Assembly: GCA_949752735.1 (NCBI GenBank)
Contig: OX457043.1
Coordinates: forward strand, 44,519,263-44,583,262
DNA length: 64,000 nucleotides
Source of the DNA: Lumbricus terrestris
Taxonomy: Eukaryota; Annelida; Clitellata; Crassiclitellata; Lumbricidae
Direction of reading: 5' to 3'
Positions 1 through 12,529 of the stretch are shown one piece after another (position 1 is the first letter of the stretch; the number at the start of each line of letters is the position of its first letter). Both the position numbers and the translations under genes were made by a program. The notes beneath the pieces are model-generated. The model was not told the DNA's origin. It saw nothing but the letters and a program-made list of their open reading frames with translations, and did no database searches.

Positions 1-658
1 ATTAATAATGATATAGAATCTCATCAACATCTGATTTCTTCAAACAGTCCGTGTTCTGGACTTTTATTATTGCTGCTCACCTGCAGGCTAATTCCCATAG
101 ATGGCGTAGAGGAAGAGGACCATGAGAGCAATTGCATTGTCAAAAGTCACCCATATTCTTATACAACTCATTTGTAAACATCATTATTGATCACCTGGTA
201 ATCATGTGTAGCCTACAATGGCAAAAATGGTGAAAAGCCAGTTCGCACATAAAACCATCGAATAATATAACGGCAATTAAATAATGTTAGGTCATAGCAA
301 TTATAGCTGTAAATGGACATTTTCATATAGCGTCTATCGAAAAAACAAATTATTTCGTCAAGCAAGATGACATTTACCACCGCATACACAAAAAGCCATT
401 CAAGTTCGCACCTGTCTGATGCTGCTAGATTAAAAGATGCAAAATATTATATATATATATATTTATTTATATTGTTTATGCGTATATACATGTATATTAA
501 TATATTTAACGACACGCACATATCTTCAAAACAAGGCCTAAGAATAGCCAAGAAGCTGTTTCTTTTCCATTAGTCAAAGAGCATGCAGGTAGGATTTTCA
601 CATCTCGTCAATGATGTCTCATTACCACCCATACCAGGGCAATGTTGCGATGCAGACT
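1..658. other. No gene recognised
   Basis: AT-rich sequence. Open frames are short and low-complexity. There is a (TA)n stretch near 448-470. I see no motif, splice pattern or repeat-family match. Confidence 0.5.
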
Positions 659-1118
659 ATAGGTGACCGTGCATGAGAAAACCCTCCCAAAGTCGGAAAT
701 TCCATAAAATGAGTTTAAGTTTGTTTTAAATAGTACAGATATAGTTGATCAATTTGGTGAAAACCGTATATTTGCATCTTTTGAAATGAAATTTTTATGA
801 TTTTTAGCATCTTGAGAAATCGTTTTAGGGAGAAATCTCCAGTTGAAAATTACATCCATTACATGAACCACACAAAAGTCAATAGATTTTTCATCAGAAT
901 TTAGTGATATGTTCTAAACGTAAAATTTTCTGCTCTTTCCAATGGTGTCAACGGCTTTTCTTGGAAAATTAAATTGAAGGAATGGCACAGATTTAAATAG
1001 GAGTCTCCGCACAGTAGCATGCATTTCGTTGAGAACTGGGTGTAGACCTTTCCGCTCGATTTACTCGGTTTCAATATTTTCACCTTTGGCCGGGTTTTCT
1101 CATGCACGGTCACACTAT
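659..1118. mobile_element. MITE-like element with inverted ends
   Basis: A perfect 22-bp inverted repeat lies at 663-684 and 1092-1113 (core GTGACCGTGCATGAGAAAAC). Looser matching extends it to roughly 37 bp on each side. The approximately 455-bp interior has no coding signal. A target duplication is not clear (CTATA against CTATT), so the superfamily is unassigned. The next 300 bases (1119-1429) show nothing recognisable. Confidence 0.55.
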
Positions 1119-1429
1119 TAGGCACAACAAAATAAAACCATAAAGGGAATCGAGCTATAGAAAGTTTCACGTCATCGTTAAAGAACCTATAACAAGAGAA
1201 CCGACAAATGGATCTATACCCATCGCCAAAATTGAACCGCTCTGTTGGGTGAACTGTTCTCCGCATGCAGAATACAACGAATCTTATCGCACCCCGTGCA
1301 GCTTAGCAGTTCGTTGTCAGAAGCGAGAATGACAGAATTAACAAATGGCTTCTAACGGACGTCAGAACGAAGTAATAAAGGAAACAAAGAATACAGATAC
1401 GTCATAGTCTACACTGCCAAACGGTCGAC

Positions 1430-1800
1430 TAGACAGGCAGGCAATCAGACAGACAGACAGGCAGGCAGCCAGACATACAGACACACAGACAGACACACAG
1501 ACACACAGACAGACATACATGCATGCATACATACATACATACATACATACATACATACATACATACATACATACATACATACATACATACACACATACAT
1601 ACATACATACATGCATACATTCATTCATACATACATACATACATACACACTTACAAACAAACAGACAAACAGACACACTTACAGACAAACACAAAGAGAT
1701 ACACAGGCAACAGGTTGCCACGTGTATCAATCGACAAACCAACACACACACTCGCACACAGACACACACACACACACACACACACACACATCTACAGACG
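1430..1800. repeat. Compound microsatellite (CAGA)n-(ACAT)n-(CA)n
   Basis: Adjoining tracts of CAGA/CAGG, ACAT and CA dinucleotides. Six-frame reading frames here (Cys-Val, Thr-His and similar) are simple-repeat translations, not genes. Confidence 0.95.
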
Positions 1801-2538
1801 GAGATAGACAGGTAACGCAAACTACGTCATCGGCTAGATTTGAAATGAAGATTTTTATAGCGCAATTTCAATATGAAGGCGACAGACGACTATATTGATT
1901 TTCATAGCTTGCAATTTCCATGTATTGTACATGTATAAAGTACATTTATATGCAATGCATATACACATTACACAAAAAATATAATATCCTATATGTAGGC
2001 TACAGTTATATATGTATGTACGTGGACACTAAGTATAGCGCATTTTAGCCTTTAAGTAGCTTACAAAAGCGTTGCGTGTAGACCAATCTATTTGATGTTA
2101 AATGCCAAGCAGACAGGAAAGATCATTTGTCAAATTGCTATAATAGTATGTGCATAAATTTAAATTGTATTGCAGCTATTTATTCTATCATATGCAGCCA
2201 CCTCTCACTGCTTTGCAAGCCAATCAAAGGCCATCCCTGTGCGACACATCCGGAGAGAAAGTGGTCTTGAGACAGGCAGAGAAAGGAGACGCCACTTGGA
2301 ACACCAATTAAGGCGGGACGTGGAGGAGGAGGAGAGAAAGAGAGAGCTCTGGCTCCATAGTAGAGGACAAATAAAGGAAAAGCTCGCGTTTCGGCCATTG
2401 CACGTCAAAGCAGTTTTTTGCTTTTGCAGGACGAAGAAAACATGTCGGTCAAGTGAGCTTGTATTATAATATATATATATATTGTACATATTATATATAT
2501 TAATTATATATATATAGGCAATATAGCGCTTTTATATG
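1801..2538. other. No gene recognised
   Basis: Unique-looking AT-rich DNA with a (TA)n tract at about 2466-2512. Overlapping short frames on both strands at 2170-2490 have no recognisable domain. Confidence 0.45.
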
Positions 2539-2546
2539 CATAATGT

Positions 2547-2873
2547 CAAGGCCGTAGCCAGGATTTGATTTGGCGGGGATGTTTCACTCACCAATTTCCC
2601 TTCCAAAAATAAACTGATGACCCTTTTTTTAGTTATCCGCCGAAAGCTTTAAAAAAGTCACCAATTTCTCTTCCCAAAAAACTGATAACCTTTTTCTATA
2701 GTCATCCCGGCATTCTGTTTTTTCACATTTTTCCAAATCGGGGGTGTTTTCAGGGTTTTATTTCTTGGTTTTTACATCATACCCTCGTAAATGCATTATA
2801 TTAATTTTCGCATTTTCCATTAGTGGGGGGGGGGGTGTTCAAACACCCAAAACACCCCCTAGCTACGGCCTTG
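2547..2873. mobile_element. hAT-like MITE, 8-bp target duplication
   Basis: Ends CAAGGCCGTAGCC and GCTACGGCCTTG are inverted repeats. The element is flanked by the perfect direct repeat CATAATGT (2539-2546 and 2874-2881). The interior carries poly-G next to the 3' end and the recurring phrase 'TGATGACC..TTTTTAGT' seen in related elements of this window. An 8-bp duplication with a CA...TG end is typical of hAT elements. It is non-autonomous, with no transposase. Confidence 0.8.
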
Positions 2874-2881
2874 CATAATGT

Positions 2882-4397
2882 AAAGTGTGGAGTCAGCCTA
2901 CAGTCTATGACGTTCTTCCGGTTGGCCGGGGAGCTAGCTATGTCGTCATATTATATCCCTGTGGGATGAGTAACCAATGTATACACACATGTAACCAGCG
3001 CAGATCCATTCCGATGGGCTATAGGGGTGCAGTCTATGGGCTATTACGTACCTCCCGGTACCCGACAGTGAACCAGTCTAGTTATGACGTCACTTCCGGT
3101 GGCCAGAAAAACCATGCTACAGATTTTTGTAGACCATTTGACTGCACCAGAAGTTATGTTGATCTGACTACTATTGTGCTAATAGTTAGCGCTGAATAAA
3201 TTTTATGTGTAGCACGTCTTCAGAAGCTCAACAGAGCTTCAGCTACTGACCTGCAGTTTGTGCAAGACGTCAACGATCGCTATCTATATATTATATAATT
3301 ATATTATATACATTATATATATTATATAATATATCATATATAGGCCTATATTATATATATATTATGTATATATATATTATATATATATATATTATACATC
3401 GCATACATATATAATTATATATAATTTATGTATTATATAAATGGCGAAATCAAGATGGCGAAAATAATGAATAAAGCGATTGTTCAATAAGGCACAACAG
3501 AAGAGAATTCTACTGCCGTATCCTTTCGTCTTAATGACTGCCTATTGGCTCAAGTAACCCATAAGAACAAGTGCAAGCTTTGTGCTGGTGTGGTATAATG
3601 TGTCGATCCAGTGGCGGCGTAGCTAGCTTTTCAATAAGCTTAAGGCCGAAAAATAGAAGAGAATTCTACTGTTCTTTCGTCTTAATGACTGCCAATTGGC
3701 TCAAGTAGCCGACGAGAACAAGAGCAAGCTTTGTGCTGGTGCGGTTTAATCTGTCGATCGCAAGCGACACATAATATTTATTGCAATAGAATTGGAAAAT
3801 TAGCTTAGGGGTCAGGATTATTTCCCCATTTTCTGGACTTGTCTTATTTAGACAGTCTGTAAATTGTAGACTATAGATTCGATTACTAAAGTAAGCTATA
3901 CCCTATTAGATTAGAACGCTTGAGCTAGCATCGGCAGGCCGGAGCAATATTTCATAATTGAATCATGCAGTGGATGGACCGCAGCAGACGCAACAGTTGC
4001 ATATTAATAATAGGCCTATATACATGTATATACAGTATCTACACCACAGGTCTGAGGTCTACAACCTTTAACATTGCAAATAAGCCTAAATTTACAACTT
4101 GACTTTTCATCACAATTTTTTTTAGGTTACAGTCAATACTTTTTTCTGTCACTGCAATGAACGGACGTTTCCAGGATCCAAGTTGACAATTTCTTCCCTT
4201 CTTGTGAGAAACCGGGACAATTTTGCCCTTTTGATTAAGTAGTCGGGACACCGGGACACACTACAAAAAACCGGGACATGTCCCGGAAAACCGGGACGCA
4301 TGGTCACCCCAATATATAATGGCCTTAAACCGCTTGCGATATATATTGCCATTGAATGTATATAGGAGAGCCTTGCGCAGTCTGAATGAAAGCCTGT
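2882..4397. other. No gene; TA-rich DNA and a local direct repeat
   Basis: A (TA)n-rich block occupies about 3280-3430. A roughly 110-bp segment at 3487-3605 is repeated imperfectly at 3651-3761 (shared words AGAGAATTCTACTG and GCAAGCTTTGTGCTGGTG). I see no coding feature. Confidence 0.5.
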
Positions 4398-4405
4398 CGC
4401 AGAAG

Positions 4406-4583
4406 CAGGGCTTAAAGTGTGCCTGGACGGTCATGGACGGCGTCCATGCACTTGTTTTAAAATCTAAACGCCGTCCAGCCACTTATTGGCGAGCACAGAC
4501 TGGAAAGGTAAGGGGCGTCCAGGCACTTCTTTTGGAGAGGTAAGGGGCGTCCAGGCACTTCTTTTTCCACACTTTAGGCACTG
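4406..4583. mobile_element. 178-bp MITE (CAGGGCTTAAAGTGTG family)
   Basis: Ends CAGGGCTTAAAGTGTG and CACACTTTAGGCACTG are inverted. The perfect 8-bp duplication CGCAGAAG is at 4398-4405 and 4584-4591. The interior repeats GGCGTCCAGGCACTT. Full-length 178-bp relatives lie at 29272-29449 and 56786-56963, with a fragment at 21253-21395. Confidence 0.85.
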
Positions 4584-4605
4584 CGCAGAAGAGGACCACA
4601 GCGCA

Positions 4606-4882
4606 CAGTAGCGGCGCTAGGGAGGGGCTAGGGAGCTAAGCCCCCTATCAAAGGCTAAGCCCCCATTAAAAAAGGCAATATTTTACACGGTTTTCTTCGA
4701 TTTTCGACCTGACGACTAAAAAAAGGTCGTCGGAAATTTCAACGGATGAATGGAAAATTTCCATGAGATTTCGGCCGATGACTAAAAACATGGTCGTCAC
4801 AAATTTTGGCGGATGTAGGCTAAATGTTAAATTTCCTCCGAGGATTCAGCCCCCCAAAACTGAAATTCTGGCGCCGTCACTG
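4606..4882. mobile_element. hAT-like MITE (CAGTGGCGGCGCC family)
   Basis: Ends CAGTAGCGGCGCTAGG and GGCGCCGTCACTG are inverted. The perfect 8-bp duplication ACAGCGCA is at 4598-4605 and 4883-4890. The internal phrase 'TGACGAC..AAAAA..GTCGTC' is shared with the copies at 24740 and 51381. Confidence 0.85.
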
Positions 4883-4890
4883 ACAGCGCA

Positions 4891-6000
4891 GCCGCCATAT
4901 TGCATAGTAATAGAAAGACCGATGAAGCGGTATGCATTGATGTGTGTGTGTGTGTGCGTGCCTGTAGAAGTGAGTGTGGGTGTAGGTGTGTGTGGGTGTG
5001 TGTGCACAATAATATTTATATGCATATGCATGTTTTATTTACTGCCCGACACGTGGGTTCATTTGGGACGCTATGGGAGACTAAAATTCTGAGAAGCTTA
5101 AGCCAAACGTTTTTCCAGTAACTCAGGATGTGATTCGGCCATGGAGCGGATTTAGAATTCCTTCACTCTTACTGTGACGAGCTCGTCACCATAATATATC
5201 CACAACATAAAATCTTAAGTATTTGCCCGGAGTGCTAAAAAAAAGTCGTAATTCTGCCCAAACGTATCACAGCTTTCACAATAAAAATATTTAATTCTGG
5301 TCGCTTTCAGAGCGGTATATCCATGGTCTCGAAAGAGTCGAAACAGCGGCTTGGTCTCGTGACGTCATGTGATAGGTTTGATAATATTGTCCGATAATAT
5401 TGTCTGTGTTTCAGCAGTCTCACAGCCACTTCTTGACTCTTTCGAAAAACTGTCTTGAAGTGAAAATCCTTTTTTTTAGACGCAGTCTTTATAAATAGTT
5501 CTCGTGCAAAAGGTCTTTAGTTCTGAACTTCTTGCGCTATGAAATTAATTGTCCTGTGTCGATGCGATAGGCCTACTATAGTAAGACTGTAAGTGGGAAC
5601 TGCAGGGAAGTGCTAGACATATCGGAAGCTTAGAAAGCGATATTATTAGTTTAAAACGCACCAACTCAGCAAATTTTAAAATTAACAATTGCTACTTTAT
5701 TTAGATTTTCTATCCTGAAGATCGATTGGCCCCCAAAGGCATTCACCTCTTTACAGAATTATTCTCTGAGTAGGCCTACCAATGTCTGATCGAAGATTAC
5801 ATCTGGTTTAAAGTGATCGCTCATTTCATTTCATCTGCATGCGTTCAGAGGCAGAGTGTACGATCGAAGTGCCAGTCCAAAGTCATGGAAAAAGAGGAGG
5901 GCGCCGCTAATTATCCTTGACATGAGACAGTGTCGTAAAAAGGCAGTTCTCTCTCTCTTCCTCAGTCGCTGTGCTTGTATTCGTTGTTTGAAAATTCATA
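4891..6000. other. No gene; GT microsatellite
   Basis: A (GT)n-type tract at about 4938-5003 is followed by about 1 kb without recognisable features. Confidence 0.5.
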
Positions 6001-6017
6001 TAATGCTGCTATTCAGA

Positions 6018-6610
6018 AATGATGATGATGATGATGATGATGATAATGACAAAAAAGGTTGTATACATTATATTCGTCCGTCCGTCAGTCTATCCATCCA
6101 TCCATCTCTCCTTCCAACCATTCATCCATCCACCTATCCATATTTCTCTGTCTCTCTCTGAGTCTCTGTCACTTTCTATCTCTGTCTTTCTACTCTCTCT
6201 CGATCTCTAGCTGCCTGTCTCTTTCTCTGTCTCTTTGTCAGTCTTTCTGTCTCTGTCTCTCTGTCTTTCTACTCTCTACTCTCTCTCTCTTGTTCTACGT
6301 TTGCCTCTCTCTGTCTCTGTATCTTTGTCTTTTGTCTCTTTCTCTGTCTCTGGCCTTCTCTTTCTGTCTGTCTCTCTGTCTGTCTCTGCTTCTCTTTGTG
6401 TCTATCTCAGTTACTTTCTCTCTCTCTTTCTCTTTCTCTCTTGCTCTGTCTTTCTACTCTTTACTCTCTCTCTCGTTCTCTGTCTGTATATCTGTTTCTC
6501 TGTATCTCTGTCTGTCTGTCTCTCTCAACTCTCTGTCCCTCTCTCTCTGTCTCTCTATTTCTCTGTCACTCTTCCTGTCCCTTTGTCAATCCTTCGGGTG
6601 TTCCTCTGAC
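6018..6610. repeat. (GAT)n then long CT/CTGT pyrimidine tract
   Basis: A short (GAT)n at 6018-6045 precedes about 550 bases of TCTC/TCTG/CCAT repeats. The Leu/Ser-rich reading frames across it are repeat translations. Confidence 0.95.
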
Positions 6611-7125
6611 ATTTCGTGTCAACAATGGCAGACGGACGAAATTCTCCAACTCCCATTCGCATACAATCCGTTTATCGACCAATCCTTCCTTCTCCAGTTC
6701 CACGTTCCCCTTCCCTGACTGGATCCTTTTGTGCGTCCCTTCCAGGTCCTGCCCTCCGCCTATTTGTCTTCCACCACGTGTCCGCATTCCCACCAGTCTC
6801 TTCCCTACAATCCCCTCTGTGCGTCCATCATTACTTCCCTGCTGTATTTCTTTTATTCTCTGTAACCCTTCATCTTCAGTACGTCCGACCTATAATTATA
6901 GCGGGACAAAAACTGGCAAATTTGTGCAATTTTGCCGACAATGGTGTAGCATTAGAGTGTGAGGCAACGTCACATGTGGTGGTCTGTGGACAGAAGCATC
7001 GAATGCCAGTGATGCTGCTGCTGCTGTTGCTGCTGATGCTGCTGCTGCTGATGTTGTTGTTGTGATGCTGATGGTGACGATGACAGCGACGATGATGAGT
7101 TATATGTTTCATAAATCCATCCACT
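6611..7125. other. No gene recognised
   Basis: Mixed sequence with a CTG/TGA trinucleotide cluster at about 7008-7060. Overlapping frames show no domain. Confidence 0.45.
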
Positions 7126-7129
7126 CATT

Positions 7130-7640
7130 TCTGTGCTCACTATCTTCTTCGTTTGCCTCTGTCTCTCTCTCTGTGTCTCTCTGCGAGAGTCTGTCTCTCT
7201 GTCTCTGTCACTGTCTCTAGCTGTCTGTCTCTCTCTCTCATTCTGTCTCTGTCTCTGTCTAGCTCTCTGTTTGTCTGTGTGTTTCTGTTACTGTCACTGT
7301 CACTGTCACTGTCTGTCTGACTCCTTTTCGTTCTGTCTCTGTCTATCTTCTACCTGTCTGTCTATGTCTGTCTATATCTGTCTTTGACACTGTCTGTCTC
7401 TCTGTCTTTGTCTCTGTTGGTGTCTCTCTCTCTCTCTCTTTCTCTCTGCTCTTTCACTCCAACTTTCTCCAACGCCTTTGTTGTGTTGTTCCCTTGATAC
7501 ATCCCTTTGTCCTTCTGTTCATTCATCAATTCTTCCATTTCTCCCGCTCCACTACCCAACCTCCCTCTCTCCCCTCCTTCCTCTCCCTCTTCATTCCTCC
7601 CTCATACCCTACCTCCCTCTTCATTCCTGCTTTTCTCCTT
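7130..7640. repeat. TCTG/TCTC microsatellite tract
   Basis: Imperfect TCTG, TCTC and CACTGT repeats grade into a CTCC-rich region near 7550-7640. Confidence 0.9.
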
Positions 7641-8054
7641 CCCTCCCAGAATTCGCTTAGAATGCGCAATTTGCACCACGTTACGACTACATCCTGACTG
7701 ACCCATCATAATCTCCAAACAGCAACGGGTACGATACGAATCCCATTAGTGAATAGCCGCAAGGAGCGGGCATACACTTAAGAAAGTTAAGAGATCACGC
7801 CTACAGGCAGTGTATTCACCACACGTCAACGCCATAGCCAAACCCTAATCTTACAGGAACCGATGCAATTGTCTTATGCGCGTTGAAGCTGCCCCGCCCA
7901 CCAGACGCGCCAATTTCAGAGTCGCTAACCGGAAGACGCCACGTCATAGTAATTGAATTTCTTTCAGCGCTCAGTGGCGCCGTCCGAATGAATGCCTGCG
8001 GACGACTGTTGGGGCGAATTCGTTAAACGCGCCACATGTGCTTTCGCTGGAGAG
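7641..8054. other. No gene recognised
   Basis: No coding signal or repeat family recognised in this stretch. Confidence 0.45.
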
Positions 8055-8215
8055 ATGGGTGGGGTGAGTTGGGGTAATGTGGTGGGGTATCTATATATGG
8101 TGTGGTGATATGGGGGTGAGGTGGGGTGAGTTGGGGTAATGTGGTGGGGTATATATATAGTGTGGTGAGATGGGTAAGGTGGGATGAGATGGGTAAAGTG
8201 GGGTAAGATGGAATG
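8055..8215. repeat. G-rich minisatellite
   Basis: The phrases GGTGGGGTGAGTTGGGGTAA and GGTATATATATAGTGTGGTGA recur with small changes. Confidence 0.8.
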
Positions 8216-9120
8216 GAGTGGTCGCCTCGCTAGAAATGAGACAGGAATGGCTTCCTAACTTCCGAGCGAAATTTCAATGGCCGTGACAGTTTGTTTACGT
8301 TTTTGGAAGAACAGTCAAGACTGAAAAAACAAGAAATGACGCTATAAAGAAAGCCTGAACACTTTTCCTGCTATCGTATCATGGTCATGCCACAGCACCA
8401 TTCACCACCTCAGGGCTACTCAGGGTCAGAGTTGACAGGTTCTTTCGGTTGAAGTCCTAGTCTTGTTAGGACCCAAACTTCATATAAATCAAGGTCTGAG
8501 CTCCCAGTTGTTTTTCTACGATTCTCATAATCTTCAGTCCTTCGCTACTTAAAGTCTTTTTTTATTTCCTCGGGGCTGTCGCGCTGAGAGTGCCTCTGAA
8601 TAGCTAGTGTGTAAGAGACGCTTCATAAATCCCCAAATAGAATAGAATAGAAATGCTTATATACAACACAATACAATACAATAACTAGTATAATACCACC
8701 TCATGACTTACACCCCAACATTTTCAACCTTGTAAACCACTGATAGAGACATCGTTTTCCCCAAAATACCTTGTGTCACGGGTGTCCTATAATGGGATCA
8801 AGTACCATGCAGAATGCGTCTCAAAGTGTTAACTTCCCTAGAATAAATTATATACTTGCAACTAAACACCTGCTTTATAACGCTTTCTCAATATCTCACA
8901 GACTGCTGCAGCCTTCGCCAATTTGCATGATGCTGATTTTTAGAACAGAAATGGCGCAGTTATGCAAACAGTCAATCGTGATTTGTATAGCGCCACTTCA
9001 AGGAGGTACCTACTCTGAGGCGCTCCACACCTAGCTTAAGTTATGCAAACAATGCACCGAACACTAGTGAGTTACGTCACCTGTGTTTCATTTACACCAT
9101 CTGCAGGGTGCCTGTATCAT
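8216..9120. other. No gene; SINE-tail relic
   Basis: A fragment at about 8980-9035 (TATAGCGCC..TTCAAGG..ACTCTGAGGCGCTC) matches the 3' part of the SINE family annotated elsewhere, on the minus strand. The rest is unrecognised. Confidence 0.45.
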
Positions 9121-9129
9121 AACCGTGGT

Positions 9130-9285
9130 TCCTATGGCGTTCCAGGGACTCCAGTGGGATCACTCGGGTTCTACTGGGAACACCGGAGGTTCCAGTGGGA
9201 TCACAGGGGTTCCAGTGGGATCACCAGTTTCCACTGGGATCACCGGGGTTCCAGTGTGATCATCGGGTTCCAGAGGATCACCTGA
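9130..9285. repeat. About 20-bp minisatellite (GGTTCCAGTGGGATCAC)
   Basis: At least six degenerate copies of GGTTCCAGTGGGATCACNGG in tandem. Reading frames over it give WDHRGSS-like repeats, which I treat as an artefact of the repeat. Confidence 0.85.
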
Positions 9286-9429
9286 CTTCCTGTGTCGCCA
9301 TGGTCCCAGCTGGCTGCTCTGTCTATTATAATAAGAAGACCGAAGTCTACGTAACACATTCGACGCAATCGATCGACCAACAACCAATAGACTTGAGCGA
9401 ATGATTGAGCGAATTAGGGACAAAGCGTC

Positions 9430-9640
9430 GACCGACCTCCACCGCCACCGCCACCGCCACCGCCACCGCCTCAACCGTCTCTGCCTTCGGTCGGTCGGTC
9501 GACGATCCCCGGCGGCGGCGGCGTCGACCGGGGACTCAATCAGTCGATGGCTGACGGTCATCGACGAGGGAACGGAAGGCGACCGAGGAGGAGGAGGACT
9601 TAGACGGCGACGACGACGACGACGTTTCTTGCATTCGGCG
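9430..9640. repeat. GC-rich simple repeats (CCGCCA, CGGCGG, CGA)
   Basis: (CCGCCA)n, CGGTCGGTCGG, (CGGCGG)n and (GACGAC)n tracts cluster here. Confidence 0.8.
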
Positions 9641-9734
9641 TAAATAAGGAAGAGTCGCGAATGCAGACGACGCCAATGATTTGCATCCGAGTATAAGAGC
9701 CAATTTGGAAGACGAACCGTAAAGAAAGGGAAGG

Positions 9735-10141
9735 ACAGACAGACAGACGGACGGACGGACGGACGGATGGTAAGACAGACAAATTAGAGACAGACAGACA
9801 TACAGACAGATAGACAGACAGACAGACAGACGGACGGACGGACGGACGGATGGCCGGACAGCCAGACAAATTATAGACAGACAGACAATGACAGAAAAGC
9901 AGACAGTAAGACATGGAAGTGACAAGGACAGGCAAACAGACAGACAGACGGACAGACATACAGACAGACATGGAAAGTAACAAAGACAGACAGACAGTTA
10001 GATAGACAGACGGAGAGACGGACAGTCGGACAGACAGGCAAATTAGAAACAGACAGACAGGTAGACAGACATACAGATTGACATACAGACAGACAGACAG
10101 ACAGACGGACGGATGTACGGACAAACGGACAGACAGACAAA
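9735..10141. repeat. (CAGA)n/(CGGA)n array with higher-order structure
   Basis: Tetranucleotide array with a longer phrase (ATTATAGACAGACAGACAAT near 9870) that recurs beyond the transposon at 10145-12042. This shows that the transposon split one original array. Confidence 0.9.
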
Positions 10142-10144
10142 TTA

Positions 10145-12042
10145 CACAGCTCAACAAATGAAAATTTTTTTTTTGTTGCCAGCGATATTTTAACCGATCT
10201 TTGGTATTTTGGGGGTGCTGAATTCAGATATGAAAGCGGTTTTTCCAAGTTGGCTCTAGTTTATGAGATAATGGGCACCTACCATAAACTAATAGTGGCC
10301 GCTTGTGTAACGTGTTTTAAGCACAAATAAAGTAAATGAACTGTAATCAAATTAACTTTGAAGTTGAAGTAGGTTCTACAGAAAATACAAATAAGAGATA
10401 GTAAATATTTTGAACAAATATACAAGTGCAAAATAGGCACACGAAATATTTCTATTTGACTTTATTCCCAGGGAAATATGAATACTTCACGAAGAGGCTT
10501 AAACAATCCTAGTGCATTCTGCTATATTTTTGGCGAATACTGCATTGAGAAATATAGAAAAACATGATAGACTCTGTGAAACAAGCTTATCTTGATTGTT
10601 TTGGAGTGAAACATGTAGACCAAGACAAGTCTTGAGCTCCTCTTAAGGTCTGTAAAACCTGCATTGAATGCTTACGGCACTGGACAAATAGAGAACGGAA
10701 GAGTTAAAATTTCAGTCTTCTTGTGATATGATGTGGAGAGATCAGAAAACAATGGTGATATTTGTAATTTGTAATGTGTAGTTAAGTGAAAGGTTTCAAT
10801 CTATACAAGAAATGCAAGTGGGAATATCCTGATTTGGAATCAGTGACCTGTTCCACACAGTGAGTTAGTCTCCATAGCAGTGTACCACACTTCCTGACCT
10901 TCCATTGCCAGATTGTGAAGAAAATCGGAACTTATAAAGTAGCACAGCAGATAGCAGTGGAAGTGAAGCACTGCTGCACATCAGCAGTTTTCCCAAAATG
11001 ATCAATGACCTGCTATACGGGATATCAGTCTCTCAAAGCAAGCATCAGATCTTTTAACATTCAGACACAAAAAAAGAACTGGGTACACATACAGTCAGAA
11101 GTTAACCTAGCAGCTTATCGAACAAGTGAGGCGGAACTTCTTCCTTACTTCACCCAAGATGAAGAACTTGCATAGGCCTAAGTACTGCCATAACATCCTG
11201 GACTTCTTCATAAAATAGGAATGGAATATAGACCAGAAGATTGGCACTGTTTATAGACAGCCCAAGAGAAGCTTGAAATGTGTCTTATTGCACAATTGTG
11301 ACCTATATGTTCCTCTCTTCCAATAGCACACCCAATAAAGCTCAAAGAAGAACATGAAACTATAAAATTGATCTTGCAGAAGCTCTTTTATAATGAACAC
11401 CAGATGTATAATTGTGTTGATATGAGAATGGTAAATTTCAGTAAAGTGGATATAAGAACTCTTGCTTCATCTGCTTGTGGGATTAGTACGGCAAAGCGAG
11501 ATCATTGGAAAAAGGCGACAGTGCCCTCTAGAGAAAACATGGCGATAGGTGCAGCAAATATATAATTAAGGAGCCATTGGTTGATAGGGAAACAATTCAC
11601 CAGGATATAAAAGCCATGGAGGAAAGATATCAAGGCAGATGGGACACCCACATGATGGCAGCATTGGCAGGCTATTGCTGGGGCCCCCAACGCGACTTTC
11701 CTGATGACGTATACATGACAGAAAAACGCACAATAACGTTATTCTATATGCAATAATTCAATTACTGTGCTTATCTTTAATGAGCGTACCATATGTATTT
11801 GTTATTATACTGAATAAAGTGCCAGCTATGTGTTAAATATGTGCACTTCTGCACAAATTTATGGCTATTTCTATGCATTTTGCCACTAGGCATTTCTAAC
11901 CATTTTAATTCTCATATTGTCTTTAAAAACTCAAAAACTAGAGCCAATCTAGCAAAACCGACTTCATATTCGGAATCAGCACCATAAAGTTACCCTTAAT
12001 TCGCTCTAATATCTTTGGCAATAAAATCAGTGTTGACCAGTG
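10145..12042 (+). mobile_element. DNA transposon remnant, 3-bp duplication
   Basis: Inverted ends (CACAGCTCAACA on the left; CACTGGTCAACA read inward from the right) continue for about 100 bp with the shared words GGTGCTGA and TTGGCTCTAG. TTA flanks both sides and the insertion splits a CAGA array. Plus-strand frames, broken by several stops, spell conserved pieces: CKTCIECLRHWTNRE near 10640-10700, KCKWEYPD..SVT near 10820, KRSLKCVLLHN near 11270, then HQDIKAMEERYQGRWDTHM near 11600-11650. I know these phrases from a widespread transposon-encoded protein of uncertain class. A relative lies at 56236-58408. The CAC...GTG ends and 3-bp duplication resemble CACTA/EnSpm elements, but I did not find a DDE signature. 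Confidence 0.7.
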
Positions 12043-12045
12043 TTA

Positions 12046-12210
12046 TAGACCGACATACAGACAATGACAGAAAAGCCGACAGTCAGATATAGAAAGGGAC
12101 AAGGACAGGCAAACTGACGGACAGACAGACGGACAGACAGACAACCAGACAGACAGAGAGACAGGCAGATAGAAAGACAGGCAGGCAGGCAGAGACTCAG
12201 AGAAACAGAG
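12046..12210. repeat. (CAGA)n array, right part
   Basis: Continuation of the 9735-10141 array on the far side of the transposon. Confidence 0.85.
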
Positions 12211-12529
12211 TGTGACGGAGAGATCGAAATAGATTATTTTTAAAGGATTTAAGAGAACGCCGTCTTCCAGATTAGGGAGATTTGTTGATGATTAATGGCA
12301 GGCATAATCGTATAATCGGTTTATATGAATAAACACATGTATAAATATACATAAGAAAATATTCGGTCCCAATATAAATAATGTATATTGCCTACTTAGA
12401 ATTGTTATCATAATATTTTGGTGAAACCGAGAAAAACGACTTATAAGTCTCCACATATCCAACCGACCAAGAATTCTAAACTGCATGGGTTCAGTGGGTT
12501 GTTTACAGGAAAGTGTATACTCTCAGTTT

